This document shows, piece after piece, positions 19,092-27,325 of a stretch of DNA of 64,000 bases. The DNA is from Alphaproteobacteria bacterium (GTDB lineage: Bacteria > Pseudomonadota > Alphaproteobacteria > UBA6615), in assembly GCA_011087645.1 (NCBI GenBank), contig JAALLF010000007.1, positions 124,001-188,000 of the forward strand, given 5' to 3'. How positions within the stretch are numbered: the stretch's first letter is position 1; each line of letters opens with the position of its first letter. The notes below the pieces were generated by a model, which was not told where the DNA came from, ran no database searches, and was given only the letters and a program-made list of their open reading frames with translations. The translations under genes and the position numbers were made by a program.

Positions 19092-20126
19092 CTAGTTCGA
19101 GATTTCGCGGCGGACAATCTCCGCACCCTCCGCCATCGCCGATAGCTTGGCGAACGCCAGTTCACGCGACAAATATTTCATCCCGCAGTCTGGCGCAACA
19201 ATCACCCGCTCGGCGGGCACAACTTCCAGCGCGGCGCGGATACGCCCGGCGATGATTTCCGGCGTCTAGGCCTCCACCGCCTCCATGTCGAGCACGCCGA
19301 CCATGATGGTTTTCGTTTCCAGCGCCGCGAGAATAGACAGATCGAGTTTCGGTTGCGCCGCCTCGATGGAAATTTGGTCGGCGACCGTCGCATCGAGTTC
19401 CGGCAGGAAGGAATAGCCGCTCGGCTTGTCCTTGACCATGTTGGCGTAACCGAAACACATATGCACTGCCGTCGTCCCGCTCGCGCCTTCCAGCGCCCGG
19501 TTAATCGCCTTGACCGCGAAGCGCTTAGCCTCTTCGGGACGCGCCTGCATCCACGGCTCATCAAGCTGCACGATATCGGCGCCGGCGGCGAACAGATCGC
19601 GCACCTCTTCGTTCACCGCGTCGGCATAGGCCATGGCCAGGGCTTCCGCGTCGCCATAATGCTCGTCGACCACTTGCACGCTCATGGTGAACGGTCCCGG
19701 CACGGTCATCTTGATCGGCCGGTCGGTAAGGGCGCGCAGAAATTCCACATCGCGCACCTGCACCGGCCGCGCCCGGCGGATATCGCCGACGACACGCGGC
19801 ACATAGGTCATGCCGCCCATGCGGTTGATCACCTCGCCCGGCGTGTCGATATCGACACCATTCAAGGCCGTGGCAAAGCGGTTGGAATAGCTCTCGCGGC
19901 GGATTTCACCGTCGGTGACGATGTCGAGGCCGGCGCGCTCCATATCGCGCACCGCCACGATTGTCGCGTCGTCCTGCGCCGCTTCCAAATGATCGTCGTC
20001 GACGCGCCAAATATCGCGCGCGCGCAGCCGTGGCGGCCCATGACCCAGCAGCTTCGAGCGGTCGATCAACCAATCGGGCTGCGGATAACTGCCAACCGGC
20101 GCGGTCGGTAACAAGGCCAAGCCCAT
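19092..20126 (-). pseudogene. MetE-like methyltransferase gene interrupted by in-frame TAG
   Basis: The frame encodes a second core MetE-like protein of about 344 codons: GSYPQP near residue 12, TDGEIRRESY at 71-80, the zinc ligands His222 and Cys224 (VHMCFG) and Glu255. After codon 286 there is a TAG (19266-19268). The same frame then continues for 57 sense codons to a second TAG, and the continuation is plainly the family C-terminus, including the last zinc ligand Cys314 in APDCGMK. The truncated product would lack that ligand. A single base change from GAG or AAG explains it. TAG is an ordinary stop for many genes here, so recoding is unlikely; sequencing error or recent inactivation fits best. 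Confidence 0.85.
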
Positions 20127-20272
20127 ATTCTCTCCCGTTTGCCGCGACGCTATCACTCCCCACGGTCGCTCGCTACATCGAAGATGCAGGACCGGCATTG
20201 TCATGGCGGGCAATCGGGGGGAGTATTGTTCTGGAGCTTCGGAATTAATCAGGAGCGTCAGGGAGCGCGGCA

Positions 20273-21706
20273 ATGAGCAGGCTGATTGAAAACGGTCACG
20301 TGGTGACCATGAACCCGAACCGCGAGGTCTTCGACGGCGGTTATGTGGTGGTTGGCGACGATGGCCGCATCGCCTCCGTCGGTCCCGCCGGCGCCGCACC
20401 CGAAGGCCCGTTCGACGAACGCCTCGACGCCAAGGGCATGATCGTCCTGCCCGGCCTGATCAATCTGCACCAGCACCATTGGTATAATCTGTTCAAGGGC
20501 CTGGCCCCGGGCATGCTGCTGGAAGAATGGGTCAGCGGCTTGTTGCTGCCCTGCGCCGCCGAGCTCAGCGCTGCTGATCTGCGCGCCGCGGCCTATTTAT
20601 CGGCGCTGGAGATGGCGCGCACCGGCACCACCTGCTGTCTCAATCATTCGGTGACCACGACCATGGAAGAGGAGGTGACGGCGACCGTCGAACCGATGGC
20701 CGAGATCGGTTTCCGCCAGGTCTTCGCCAAGGATTTCCGCTGCCAAACCCCGGCCAACCCCCAGCACCCCCACAATGTCGGCGACGCCGCGGCCTATATC
20801 GGCGAGCTGGTCGACACCTGGCAGGACGCCAAGGACGGCTTAGTGCGCATGGGTCTGGCCATCGAATCGAACGCCCATTGGCTGGCCGCCGGCATGAGCT
20901 CCGACGAATTGGTCGAGGCCGGCTACCGGCTCGCCGTCGAGAAGGATTTGCAGATCACCAACCACACCGCCGGCGGCACCCTGTCGATGGAAACCGGCTA
21001 TCTGCATTACCTGCGCCAAACCGGCCGCACCGATGTGCGCTATCTGGTGCAGATGGGATTGCTCGACGAGCATTGGCTGCTGATCCACGCCATCAACGTC
21101 AACGATACCGACATCGGCCACATGGCCGAGGCCGGCTGTCACGCGGTCTACACGCCGACCAGCGAATCCATGCGCGGCGGCGGCATCGGACCCTGGGTCC
21201 GGCTGATCAAGGCCGGGGTTAATTGCGCCCTGGGCACCGACGGCCCGATGGTCGACTATTCGGTCGATATCGTCGAGCAGATGAAAGCTTGCACCTATGT
21301 GCAGAACACCAACCATCTCGACCCCACGGTGATGCCGCTCGAACGTTCGCTGGAAATGGCCACCATCAACGCAGCCCATGCGCTGGGCATGGGCGACGAG
21401 ATCGGCTCGCTGGAGGCCGGCAAGCGCGCCGACATCGCCGTGTTCGATATGCGTAGCCCCCATATGCAGGTGGTCCACAACCCGATCGCCAATTTTGTGT
21501 GCTGCGCGCGCGGGGCGGACGCCCACACCGTGTTGATCGACGGTAAAACCGTGCTGTCGGGGGGCAGCTTCATCAACTTCAACGCCGTCGACGATGTGAT
21601 CGAAGAAGCCACCGAGCGCGGTCGCGCCATCGCCACTAAGGCCGGCGTCATCGACCGGGCGACACCGATTTGGCCGAAACAATCCGCTGCAACAGCGGCG
21701 CAATAA
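20273..21706 (+). CDS. Amidohydrolase, chlorohydrolase/cytosine deaminase-like (TrzN/AtzA group)
   Basis: The 477-residue protein starts with the small beta domain typical of metal-dependent hydrolases and then a TIM barrel. Metal-site segments are NLHQHHWYN (His-x-His), TNHTAGGT, LIHAIN and GTDGPMVDY with the catalytic Asp. The C-terminal segment GSLEAGKRADIAVFDM is also characteristic. The group includes guanine, 8-oxoguanine, SAH and triazine deaminases or dechlorinases; the substrate cannot be told. It is divergent from the interrupted MetE-like gene and is followed 39 bases later by an alpha/beta hydrolase, so they may act in one pathway. Confidence 0.9.
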   Translation: MSRLIENGHVVTMNPNREVFDGGYVVVGDDGRIASVGPAGAAPEGPFDERLDAKGMIVLPGLINLHQHHWYNLFKGLAPGMLLEEWVSGLLLPCAAELSAADLRAAAYLSALEMARTGTTCCLNHSVTTTMEEEVTATVEPMAEIGFRQVFAKDFRCQTPANPQHPHNVGDAAAYIGELVDTWQDAKDGLVRMGLAIESNAHWLAAGMSSDELVEAGYRLAVEKDLQITNHTAGGTLSMETGYLHYLRQTGRTDVRYLVQMGLLDEHWLLIHAINVNDTDIGHMAEAGCHAVYTPTSESMRGGGIGPWVRLIKAGVNCALGTDGPMVDYSVDIVEQMKACTYVQNTNHLDPTVMPLERSLEMATINAAHALGMGDEIGSLEAGKRADIAVFDMRSPHMQVVHNPIANFVCCARGADAHTVLIDGKTVLSGGSFINFNAVDDVIEEATERGRAIATKAGVIDRATPIWPKQSAATAAQ

Positions 21707-21745
21707 TCCCTCACCTTTAAGTTAGAAAATTTAACGGAGAACAAC

Positions 21746-22816
21746 ATGTCCAAAGACCCGCGCGTCGAAGCGGCGCTGAACCATTGGGCGCCGCGCTTCG
21801 TCGCCAACGGCATCCCGCTGACCGATTTCCAGGAGGTCACCGCCGCCATCGAACGCTGGGAAGACTGGTGCTCGGCCTGGGCCGACCGTGGCGCGATTCA
21901 CGAGGAAATGGGCCGCAAAGCCCTCGATGACGGTTACGGGCTGAGCGCCGGCGAACATCTGACCACCGCCGGGGTCTGCTACCATTTCGCCAAATTCCTC
22001 TTCGTCAACGATGTCGAAGAGATGCGCGCCACCCATATGCGCGCCGTCGAATGCCGCAATCTGGCGCTGCCCCATCTGCGTCCGCCGGGCGAACGCGTCG
22101 AAATCCCCTATGAGGGCAAATCGCTGTTCGGCATTTTGCGCAAACCCGCCGATGTGGACACGCCGCCGGTGGTGATCCTCGCCATGGGGCTGGATTCCTC
22201 AAAAGAAGAAATGGGCGCTTACGAGCGCCTGTTCCTGGAGCGTGGCCTGGCGACCTGCACCTTCGACGGGCCGGGACAGGGCGAAGGCGAGTATGATTTC
22301 GGCATCCGCCACGACTATGAGGTGCCGGTCGGCGCGGTGATCGATTATCTCGAAGGCCGCAACGACGTCGATACCGGCCGCGCCGGCCTGTGGGGCGTCA
22401 GCCTGGGCGGCTACTACGCGCCGCGCGCCGCGGCTTACGAGAAACGCATCAAGGCCTGCATCGGACTATCGGGCCCCTACGATTGGGGGGCGATTTGGGA
22501 CACGCTGCCCGACCTCACCCGCAACGCGTTCCTGGTGCGCTCCCACTCGGCCAACGAAGAAGAAGCCCGCGATCTGGCCAAGAAACTCTCGCTCAACGGC
22601 GTGGCGCCGGAGATCACTTGCCCGATTTATATCGTCACCGGCAAACTCGACCGGCTGCTGTCCTATAAAGACGCCGAACGATTGGCCGCTGAAGTATCGG
22701 GGCCGGTCGAGCTGCTGGTCATCGAAGACGGCAACCATGTCGCCAACAACCGGGCCTACCGCTACCGCCTGCAGACCGCCGACTGGATGGCCGAGCAACT
22801 GCACGGCGCTGGGTAG
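21746..22816 (+). CDS. Alpha/beta hydrolase, 2,6-dihydroxypseudooxynicotine hydrolase-like
   Basis: This 356-residue protein has a helical N-terminal part (residues 1-110) and an alpha/beta hydrolase domain. The signature FDGPGQGEGEYD is at about 173-184, the nucleophile Ser219 is in GVSLGG, and a late IEDGNHVANN carries the likely catalytic His. The same layout is found in C-C bond hydrolases of N-heterocycle breakdown and in FrsA-like proteins. It follows an amidohydrolase gene closely. A paralogue of the same length lies at 34290, next to a flavin hydroxylase. Confidence 0.87.
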   Translation: MSKDPRVEAALNHWAPRFVANGIPLTDFQEVTAAIERWEDWCSAWADRGAIHEEMGRKALDDGYGLSAGEHLTTAGVCYHFAKFLFVNDVEEMRATHMRAVECRNLALPHLRPPGERVEIPYEGKSLFGILRKPADVDTPPVVILAMGLDSSKEEMGAYERLFLERGLATCTFDGPGQGEGEYDFGIRHDYEVPVGAVIDYLEGRNDVDTGRAGLWGVSLGGYYAPRAAAYEKRIKACIGLSGPYDWGAIWDTLPDLTRNAFLVRSHSANEEEARDLAKKLSLNGVAPEITCPIYIVTGKLDRLLSYKDAERLAAEVSGPVELLVIEDGNHVANNRAYRYRLQTADWMAEQLHGAG

Positions 22817-22834
22817 GAACGATCTGCGTATCAA

Positions 22835-22958
22835 GCCCCTCTCCTTAAGGGAGAGGGGTTGGGGTGAGGGGTTACGCTATATCCAGGAAACCCATCACCG
22901 TCCCTAACCCCTCACCCGGCTCACTTTCGTTCACCACCCTCTCCCTATGGGAGAGGGT
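22835..22958. repeat. Intergenic palindromic repeat (family B)
   Basis: CCCCTCTCCTTAAGGGAGAGGGG at one end and CCCTCTCCCTATGGGAGAGGG at the other are each self-complementary. The middle is the inverted copy of the element at 15551-15672. It separates two convergent genes. Confidence 0.8.
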
Positions 22959-22964
22959 TCATTC

Positions 22965-23663
22965 TTATCCGCTTCGTGCCGCCTCCAGTAGCGCGATCAT
23001 TTCGGTGTAGCCGCGGCGGCGGGCGTGGTCGAGGGGCGTGCTGCCTTGGCGGTCGGTGATGGCGCCATCGGCGCCGGCCTCGACCAGGGCGCGCGCGGTG
23101 GCGACATGGCGCGGACCGCCATCGCCGAGAATCACCGCCTCCAACAGCGCCGTCCACCCCAGATTGTTGATATGGTCGAGCGGCGCCTTGGCCGCGATCA
23201 GCGCCTGCACCACCTCGACATGACCGAGATGGGCGGCGGCGATCAGCGCGGTGCCATCATAGATGCTGGTGACATTGGCCGAATTACCGCCGACCGAGGT
23301 TGCCAGGCGCACCATCTCGGGGTCGTCGGCGACGGCGGCGATGGTGATGATGTCATATTTGTCATTCTCTAAGCGGTTGGTGTCGGCGCCCAACTCGGCG
23401 AGCGCTTCGACCGCCCCTTCGTGAGAGGCGAAGGCGGCGACGTGCAGCGGGGTGCGCCCGGCCTTGTCAGTGGCATCGATTTCAGCGCCGGCCGCCGCCA
23501 ACCTGCGGATCTCGGCGACATCGCCGACCCAGGCCGCGGCATGGAGGCCGGTATAGTTCGCCGCCTCGGCCGGCGACGGCGGCACCTGAGCGTTTGCGCT
23601 GTTATCCGGCATCGACAAGCCAAGGGCGAGCGCCACCGCAACGACAATAACAATTCTTTTCAT
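22965..23663 (-). CDS. Exported ankyrin-repeat protein
   Basis: The 232-residue protein starts with a signal peptide (KRIVIVVAVALALGLSM, cleavage probably near ANA at 23-25) followed by about six ankyrin repeats. Clear examples are TGLHAAAWVGDVAEIRRL, GRTPLHVAAFASHEGAVEAL and GSTPLDHARRRGYTEMIALL. It is therefore a periplasmic protein-binding scaffold. Such proteins are sometimes paired with catalases or enzymes they protect, but no partner is evident here. It converges with the hydrolase and diverges from the glycerate kinase gene. Confidence 0.87.
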   Translation of the reverse strand: MKRIVIVVAVALALGLSMPDNSANAQVPPSPAEAANYTGLHAAAWVGDVAEIRRLAAAGAEIDATDKAGRTPLHVAAFASHEGAVEALAELGADTNRLENDKYDIITIAAVADDPEMVRLATSVGGNSANVTSIYDGTALIAAAHLGHVEVVQALIAAKAPLDHINNLGWTALLEAVILGDGGPRHVATARALVEAGADGAITDRQGSTPLDHARRRGYTEMIALLEAARSG

Positions 23664-23757
23664 ATCGATAATCTCCCAACGCCCAGCCTGTTCGAACCCG
23701 CTCGACCGGTCAAGCTAACAGCGTGACAACATTCACCAGATGTACTACCCAGCGCCC

Positions 23758-24996
23758 ATGACACCCGACGATCTGTTGCGCGCCCTATTCGACGCCGCGG
23801 TGGCCGCGGCGCAGCCGGAACGTTGCCTGCCCGCACACCTGCCCACCCCGTCCAAGGGCCGCACCATCGTCGTCGGCGCCGGCAAGGCGTCGGCTTCCAT
23901 GGCGCGGGCGCTGGAGGCCCACTGGCCGGAACCGCTCGAAGGACTAGTGGTGACCCGCTACGGCCACGCCGTGACGTGCGAGCGCATCGAAATCGTTGAG
24001 GCCGCCCACCCGGTGCCCGACACCGCCGGTTTGAAAGCGGCCCAGCGCATTCTCGATCTGATGGCGGGCCTCACCGCCGACGATCTGGTGATCACTCTAA
24101 TCTCCGGCGGCGGCTCGTCCCTGCTGACTCTGCCCGCGCCAGGTTTGACCCTGGCCGACAAGCAGGCGGTCAATACGGCTCTACTGCAATCGGGCGCGCC
24201 GATCGACGCCATGAACTGCGTGCGCAAGCACCTCTCGGCGATCAAGGGCGGCCGGTTGGCCCGCGCCGCCGCGCCGGCCCGGCTCGAGGCGCTGATCATC
24301 TCCGATGTGCCGGGTGACGATCCAGCAATCATCGCCTCCGGCCCCACCGTGCCCGACCCCTCGACCTTCGCCGAGGCGAACGCTGTCGTCGCGCGCTATG
24401 AGATTGCCCTGCCAGCGGCAGTGCGGGCTCATCTCGCCGCCGGTCTCGACGAAAGCCCGAAGCCAGGTGATCCCTGTTTTGCCAATACCGGCCTAAAGCT
24501 AATCGCCACACCGTCGATGGCCCTGGCCGCTGCCGCCAAAGTCGCCCGCGACGCCGGCTACACTGTCGATCTGCTCGGCGACGCTATCGAGGGCGAAGCG
24601 CGCGATGTCGCTGCCGATCATGCCCACCGCGCCCGCGCCGCGACACCGGGAACCGCCATCCTGTCCGGCGGCGAATTAACCGTTACCCTGACCGGCGACG
24701 GCAATGGCGGTCCAAATACGGAATACGCCCTGGCGCTGGCGCTAGCGCTCGACCGCGCGGAAGGCATTCACGCTTTAGCCTGCGACACCGACGGCATCGA
24801 CGGCAGCGCCGACAATGCCGGCGCGCGCCTCGCACCGGATACGCTGGTCCGCGCGGCGGCCGCGGGCCTCGACCCCAGGGCCGCCCTCGCCGGCAACGAT
24901 TCCTATAGTGTCTTTAGCGCGCTGGGCGATTTGGTGATCACCGGACCCACGCAGACCAACGTCAACGATTTCCGCGCCATCCTGATCGAGCGTTAG
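23758..24996 (+). CDS. Glycerate 2-kinase (GckA/TtuD, MOFRL family)
   Basis: The 412-residue protein has the DUF4147 domain (GAGKASASMARALE, then ITLISGGGSSLLTLPAPGL, then VRKHLSAIKGGRLA). This is followed by a C-terminal MOFRL domain (ILSGGELTVTLTGDGNGG, then DTDGIDGSADNAGA). It phosphorylates glycerate to 2-phosphoglycerate, linking glyoxylate or tartronate metabolism to glycolysis. An ATG six codons upstream is an alternative start. Older annotations call this family hydroxypyruvate reductase. It lies just upstream of the protocatechuate operon but with a 74-base gap and no sign of shared function. Confidence 0.9.
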   Translation: MTPDDLLRALFDAAVAAAQPERCLPAHLPTPSKGRTIVVGAGKASASMARALEAHWPEPLEGLVVTRYGHAVTCERIEIVEAAHPVPDTAGLKAAQRILDLMAGLTADDLVITLISGGGSSLLTLPAPGLTLADKQAVNTALLQSGAPIDAMNCVRKHLSAIKGGRLARAAAPARLEALIISDVPGDDPAIIASGPTVPDPSTFAEANAVVARYEIALPAAVRAHLAAGLDESPKPGDPCFANTGLKLIATPSMALAAAAKVARDAGYTVDLLGDAIEGEARDVAADHAHRARAATPGTAILSGGELTVTLTGDGNGGPNTEYALALALALDRAEGIHALACDTDGIDGSADNAGARLAPDTLVRAAAAGLDPRAALAGNDSYSVFSALGDLVITGPTQTNVNDFRAILIER

Positions 24997-25070
24997 ACCG
25001 GACGATTGCCCGCAGCGTGTACGCCGCGTACCCTGACCCAAGGCTTTGATGAAACCAGTGGCGTAGCGCA

Positions 25071-25628
25071 ATGACCCAACCTGCAAAGAAAATCCGGCCG
25101 ACCCTCACCCATGCCGGGATCTGGGTGTGGGACATGGCGACGATGGAGAGCTTCTACACCCGCATTCTCGGGTTCGAGGTGTCCGACAGAGGTTATGTGG
25201 AGCGCTACAACGGCAATATCACCTTCATGTCGAACGACCCCAAACTGCACCATCAGCTAATCCTGTCAGAAGGCCGGGCGGAAGGCGCGCCGAGCACGGT
25301 CAACCAATTGTCGTTCGAGGTCGCGTCGCTCGACGAGTTGCGCCAGATGTACCATCGGGTGGTCGAGGAGGGCGTCGAGAAATTGCTGCCGCGCAACCAT
25401 GGCAATGCCTGGTCGGTCTATTTCGACGACCCGGAGGGCAACAATGTCGAGGTCTATCTGGATTCGCCCTTCCATATCCCCCAACCGTTCGGAGAATATC
25501 TCGATTTCGCGCTGAGCGACGACGAGATCGTGCAAACCACCGAAGCACGCTGCCGCGAAACCGATGGTTTTCGGATGCGCGATGAGTGGGCGGCCGAGCG
25601 CGCCCAGAATATGGGCCTTGCCGGCTAG
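25071..25628 (+). CDS. VOC-family dioxygenase-like protein heading the pca operon
   Basis: This 185-residue protein has a vicinal-oxygen-chelate fold. LTHAGIWV gives the first metal His, KLHHQLIL the second and GNNVEVYL the Glu, so a divalent-metal site is complete. It most resembles short extradiol-dioxygenase or glyoxalase-type proteins. Its stop lies 10 bases before pcaC and all following pca genes overlap or nearly touch, so it is part of that operon. It may handle a side product or upstream substrate of protocatechuate; its reaction is unknown. Confidence 0.85.
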   Translation: MTQPAKKIRPTLTHAGIWVWDMATMESFYTRILGFEVSDRGYVERYNGNITFMSNDPKLHHQLILSEGRAEGAPSTVNQLSFEVASLDELRQMYHRVVEEGVEKLLPRNHGNAWSVYFDDPEGNNVEVYLDSPFHIPQPFGEYLDFALSDDEIVQTTEARCRETDGFRMRDEWAAERAQNMGLAG

Positions 25629-25638
25629 GGAGACGACA

Positions 25639-26022
25639 TTGGCTGACGACAAATACCAACAGGGCATGGCGATGCGCCGCGCGGTTCTCGGCGACGCCCA
25701 TGTCGACCGGGCGGAAACCAAGAAGACGCCCTTCGACGAGGATTTCCAGAAGCTCATCACCGAGGCGGCCTGGGGTTCGGTGTGGACCCGCGAGGGCCTG
25801 ACCAAGCGCGAGCGCAGCCTGCTGACCATCGCCTTCATGGCGGCGCTCGGCCATCACGACGAGTTGGCGATGCATATCCGCGCCACCGCGAATACCGGCG
25901 CCACCATCGACGACATAAAAGAGGTCCTGCTGATGGTGGCGATCTATGGCGGCGTGCCGGCGGCCAACGCGGCGATTGCCGTGGCCAAGCGCACCTACGC
26001 CGAAATGGAAGATGGGTCATGA
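25639..26022 (+). CDS. pcaC: 4-Carboxymuconolactone decarboxylase
   Basis: The 127-residue protein is a full-length CMD-family member, with the conserved REGLTKRERSLLTIAFMAALG helix pair, the HHDELAMHIRAT segment and the GGVPAANAA helix. It converts 4-carboxymuconolactone to beta-ketoadipate enol-lactone. The TTG at 25639 is chosen because a GGGAG stretch lies about 7 bases upstream and it directly follows the VOC gene; an ATG nine codons further in is possible. Its TGA overlaps the ATG of pcaH. Confidence 0.9.
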   Translation: MADDKYQQGMAMRRAVLGDAHVDRAETKKTPFDEDFQKLITEAAWGSVWTREGLTKRERSLLTIAFMAALGHHDELAMHIRATANTGATIDDIKEVLLMVAIYGGVPAANAAIAVAKRTYAEMEDGS

Positions 26023-26714
26023 GCGAGGCGCGTATGGATTGGTCGTCGCATCCGGCCCATGTCTATCGCGACTATAAATCGACCGTTTTGCGCGGACCGA
26101 CCAAGCCGCTGGTCGCCATCGACCATACGCTCTCGGAACTAACTGGCCCGGTCTACGGCCAAGACAGTATCGGCCCGCTCGACGCTGATCTGACCAAGAA
26201 CGGTCAGCGCAATGGCGAACCCCTGGGCGAGCGGATCATCGTCACCGGGCGGGTGGTCGACGAGAACGACCGGCCGCAAGCCAACACGCTGATCGAGATT
26301 TGGCAGGCCAACGCCGCCGGCCGCTATATCCACGAAATCGACCAGCACGACGCGCCGATCGACCCCAACTTCCTCGGCGCCGGACGCTGCGTCACCGACG
26401 CGGCCGGGCGCTACCGCTACATGACGATCAAGCCGGGCGCCTATCCGTGGGGTAATCACCACAATGCCTGGCGGCCGAACCATATCCATCTGTCCCTGTT
26501 CGGACCCAGTTTCACATCGCGTCTGGTCACCCAAATGTATTTTCCCGGCGACCCGCTGCTCGAGCTCGACCCGATCTTCCACGGCGTGCCGGAGGGTGCC
26601 CGCGACCGGTTGATTTCGAGCTTCGCGATCGATGTCACCGAACCGCAATACGCGCTCGGCTACGAGTTCGACATCGTCTTGCGCGGCCCCAACGCGACTC
26701 CGTTGGAAATTTGA
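26019..26714 (+). CDS. pcaH: Protocatechuate 3,4-dioxygenase beta subunit
   Basis: This 231-residue intradiol dioxygenase subunit holds the ferric iron ligands Tyr103, Tyr142, His155 and His157. Each is exactly five positions before the ligands of the Pseudomonas beta subunit (108, 147, 160, 162). With PcaG it cleaves protocatechuate to 3-carboxy-cis,cis-muconate. The ATG overlaps the pcaC stop; the frame is open upstream but that part is antiparallel coding noise within pcaC. An FGPSFTSRLVTQMYFPGDPL segment is typical of the beta subunit. Confidence 0.96.
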   Translation: MSEARMDWSSHPAHVYRDYKSTVLRGPTKPLVAIDHTLSELTGPVYGQDSIGPLDADLTKNGQRNGEPLGERIIVTGRVVDENDRPQANTLIEIWQANAAGRYIHEIDQHDAPIDPNFLGAGRCVTDAAGRYRYMTIKPGAYPWGNHHNAWRPNHIHLSLFGPSFTSRLVTQMYFPGDPLLELDPIFHGVPEGARDRLISSFAIDVTEPQYALGYEFDIVLRGPNATPLEI

Positions 26715-26717
26715 GCG

Positions 26718-27317
26718 ATGAGCCCTCGTCAAACACCCTCGCAAACCGTCGGGCCGTTCTTCGCCTATGGGCTGGCGCCCGAGCAATATGGCTACCGCTT
26801 CACCAGCATCGCCGACCACGCGGTGGCGTCGCCCGCCACCGAGGGCGAGCGGGTCCGCATTATTGGCCAGGTGTTCGATGGCGAGGGCACGCCGGTCCCC
26901 GACGCGCTGCTGGAGTTCTGGCAGGCCAACGCCCATGGCCGCTACAACCACCCGGCCGACGACCGAAAGGACAATCTGCTCGACCCGGAATTCAAGGGTT
27001 TCGGGCGGATCGGCACCGGCACCAGCGCCGACGCCTCGTTCCACATCGACACGGTCAAACCGGGCGCGGTGGATGGTCGCCAAGCGCCCCACATAAATGT
27101 GGTGGTTTTGATGCGCGGCCTGCTGACCCACGCCTTCACCCGCCTTTATTTTTCCGACGAGGAAACGCTGAACGCGGCCGACCCGATCCTCGCCCAAGTG
27201 CCGGAAGATCGCCGGGCGACCCTGATCGCCAAGCAGGACGAAACCCTGGCCGGCAATGTCTATCGCTTCGACATCCACATGCAGGGCGAGCGCGAAACCG
27301 TGTTCTTCGATATTTAG
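26718..27317 (+). CDS. pcaG: Protocatechuate 3,4-dioxygenase alpha subunit
   Basis: The 199-residue protein starts TPSQTVGPFFAYGL, the classical alpha-subunit N-terminus. It has the intradiol barrel segment LEFWQANAHGRYNHP and then QAPHINVVVLMRGLL, where the beta subunit's iron-ligand histidines are only partly kept. The alpha subunit shapes the active site but does not bind iron. It begins three bases after pcaH and ends eight bases before pcaB. Together with pcaH it forms the (alpha-beta)n enzyme of the beta-ketoadipate pathway. Confidence 0.95.
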   Translation: MSPRQTPSQTVGPFFAYGLAPEQYGYRFTSIADHAVASPATEGERVRIIGQVFDGEGTPVPDALLEFWQANAHGRYNHPADDRKDNLLDPEFKGFGRIGTGTSADASFHIDTVKPGAVDGRQAPHINVVVLMRGLLTHAFTRLYFSDEETLNAADPILAQVPEDRRATLIAKQDETLAGNVYRFDIHMQGERETVFFDI

Positions 27318-27325
27318 GGCTCACG

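Noticed and set aside
19266..19268. TAG as a pyrrolysine codon
   Set aside because: MetE-type enzymes are not known to use pyrrolysine, the aligned residue is not catalytic, and many genes in this window end in TAG, so genome-wide recoding is unlikely.
26711..27325. Long in-frame extension upstream of pcaB
   Set aside because: It runs through pcaG in another phase, is rich in Arg/Gly/Pro, and shows no family similarity; pcaB homologues begin at the ATG at 27326.
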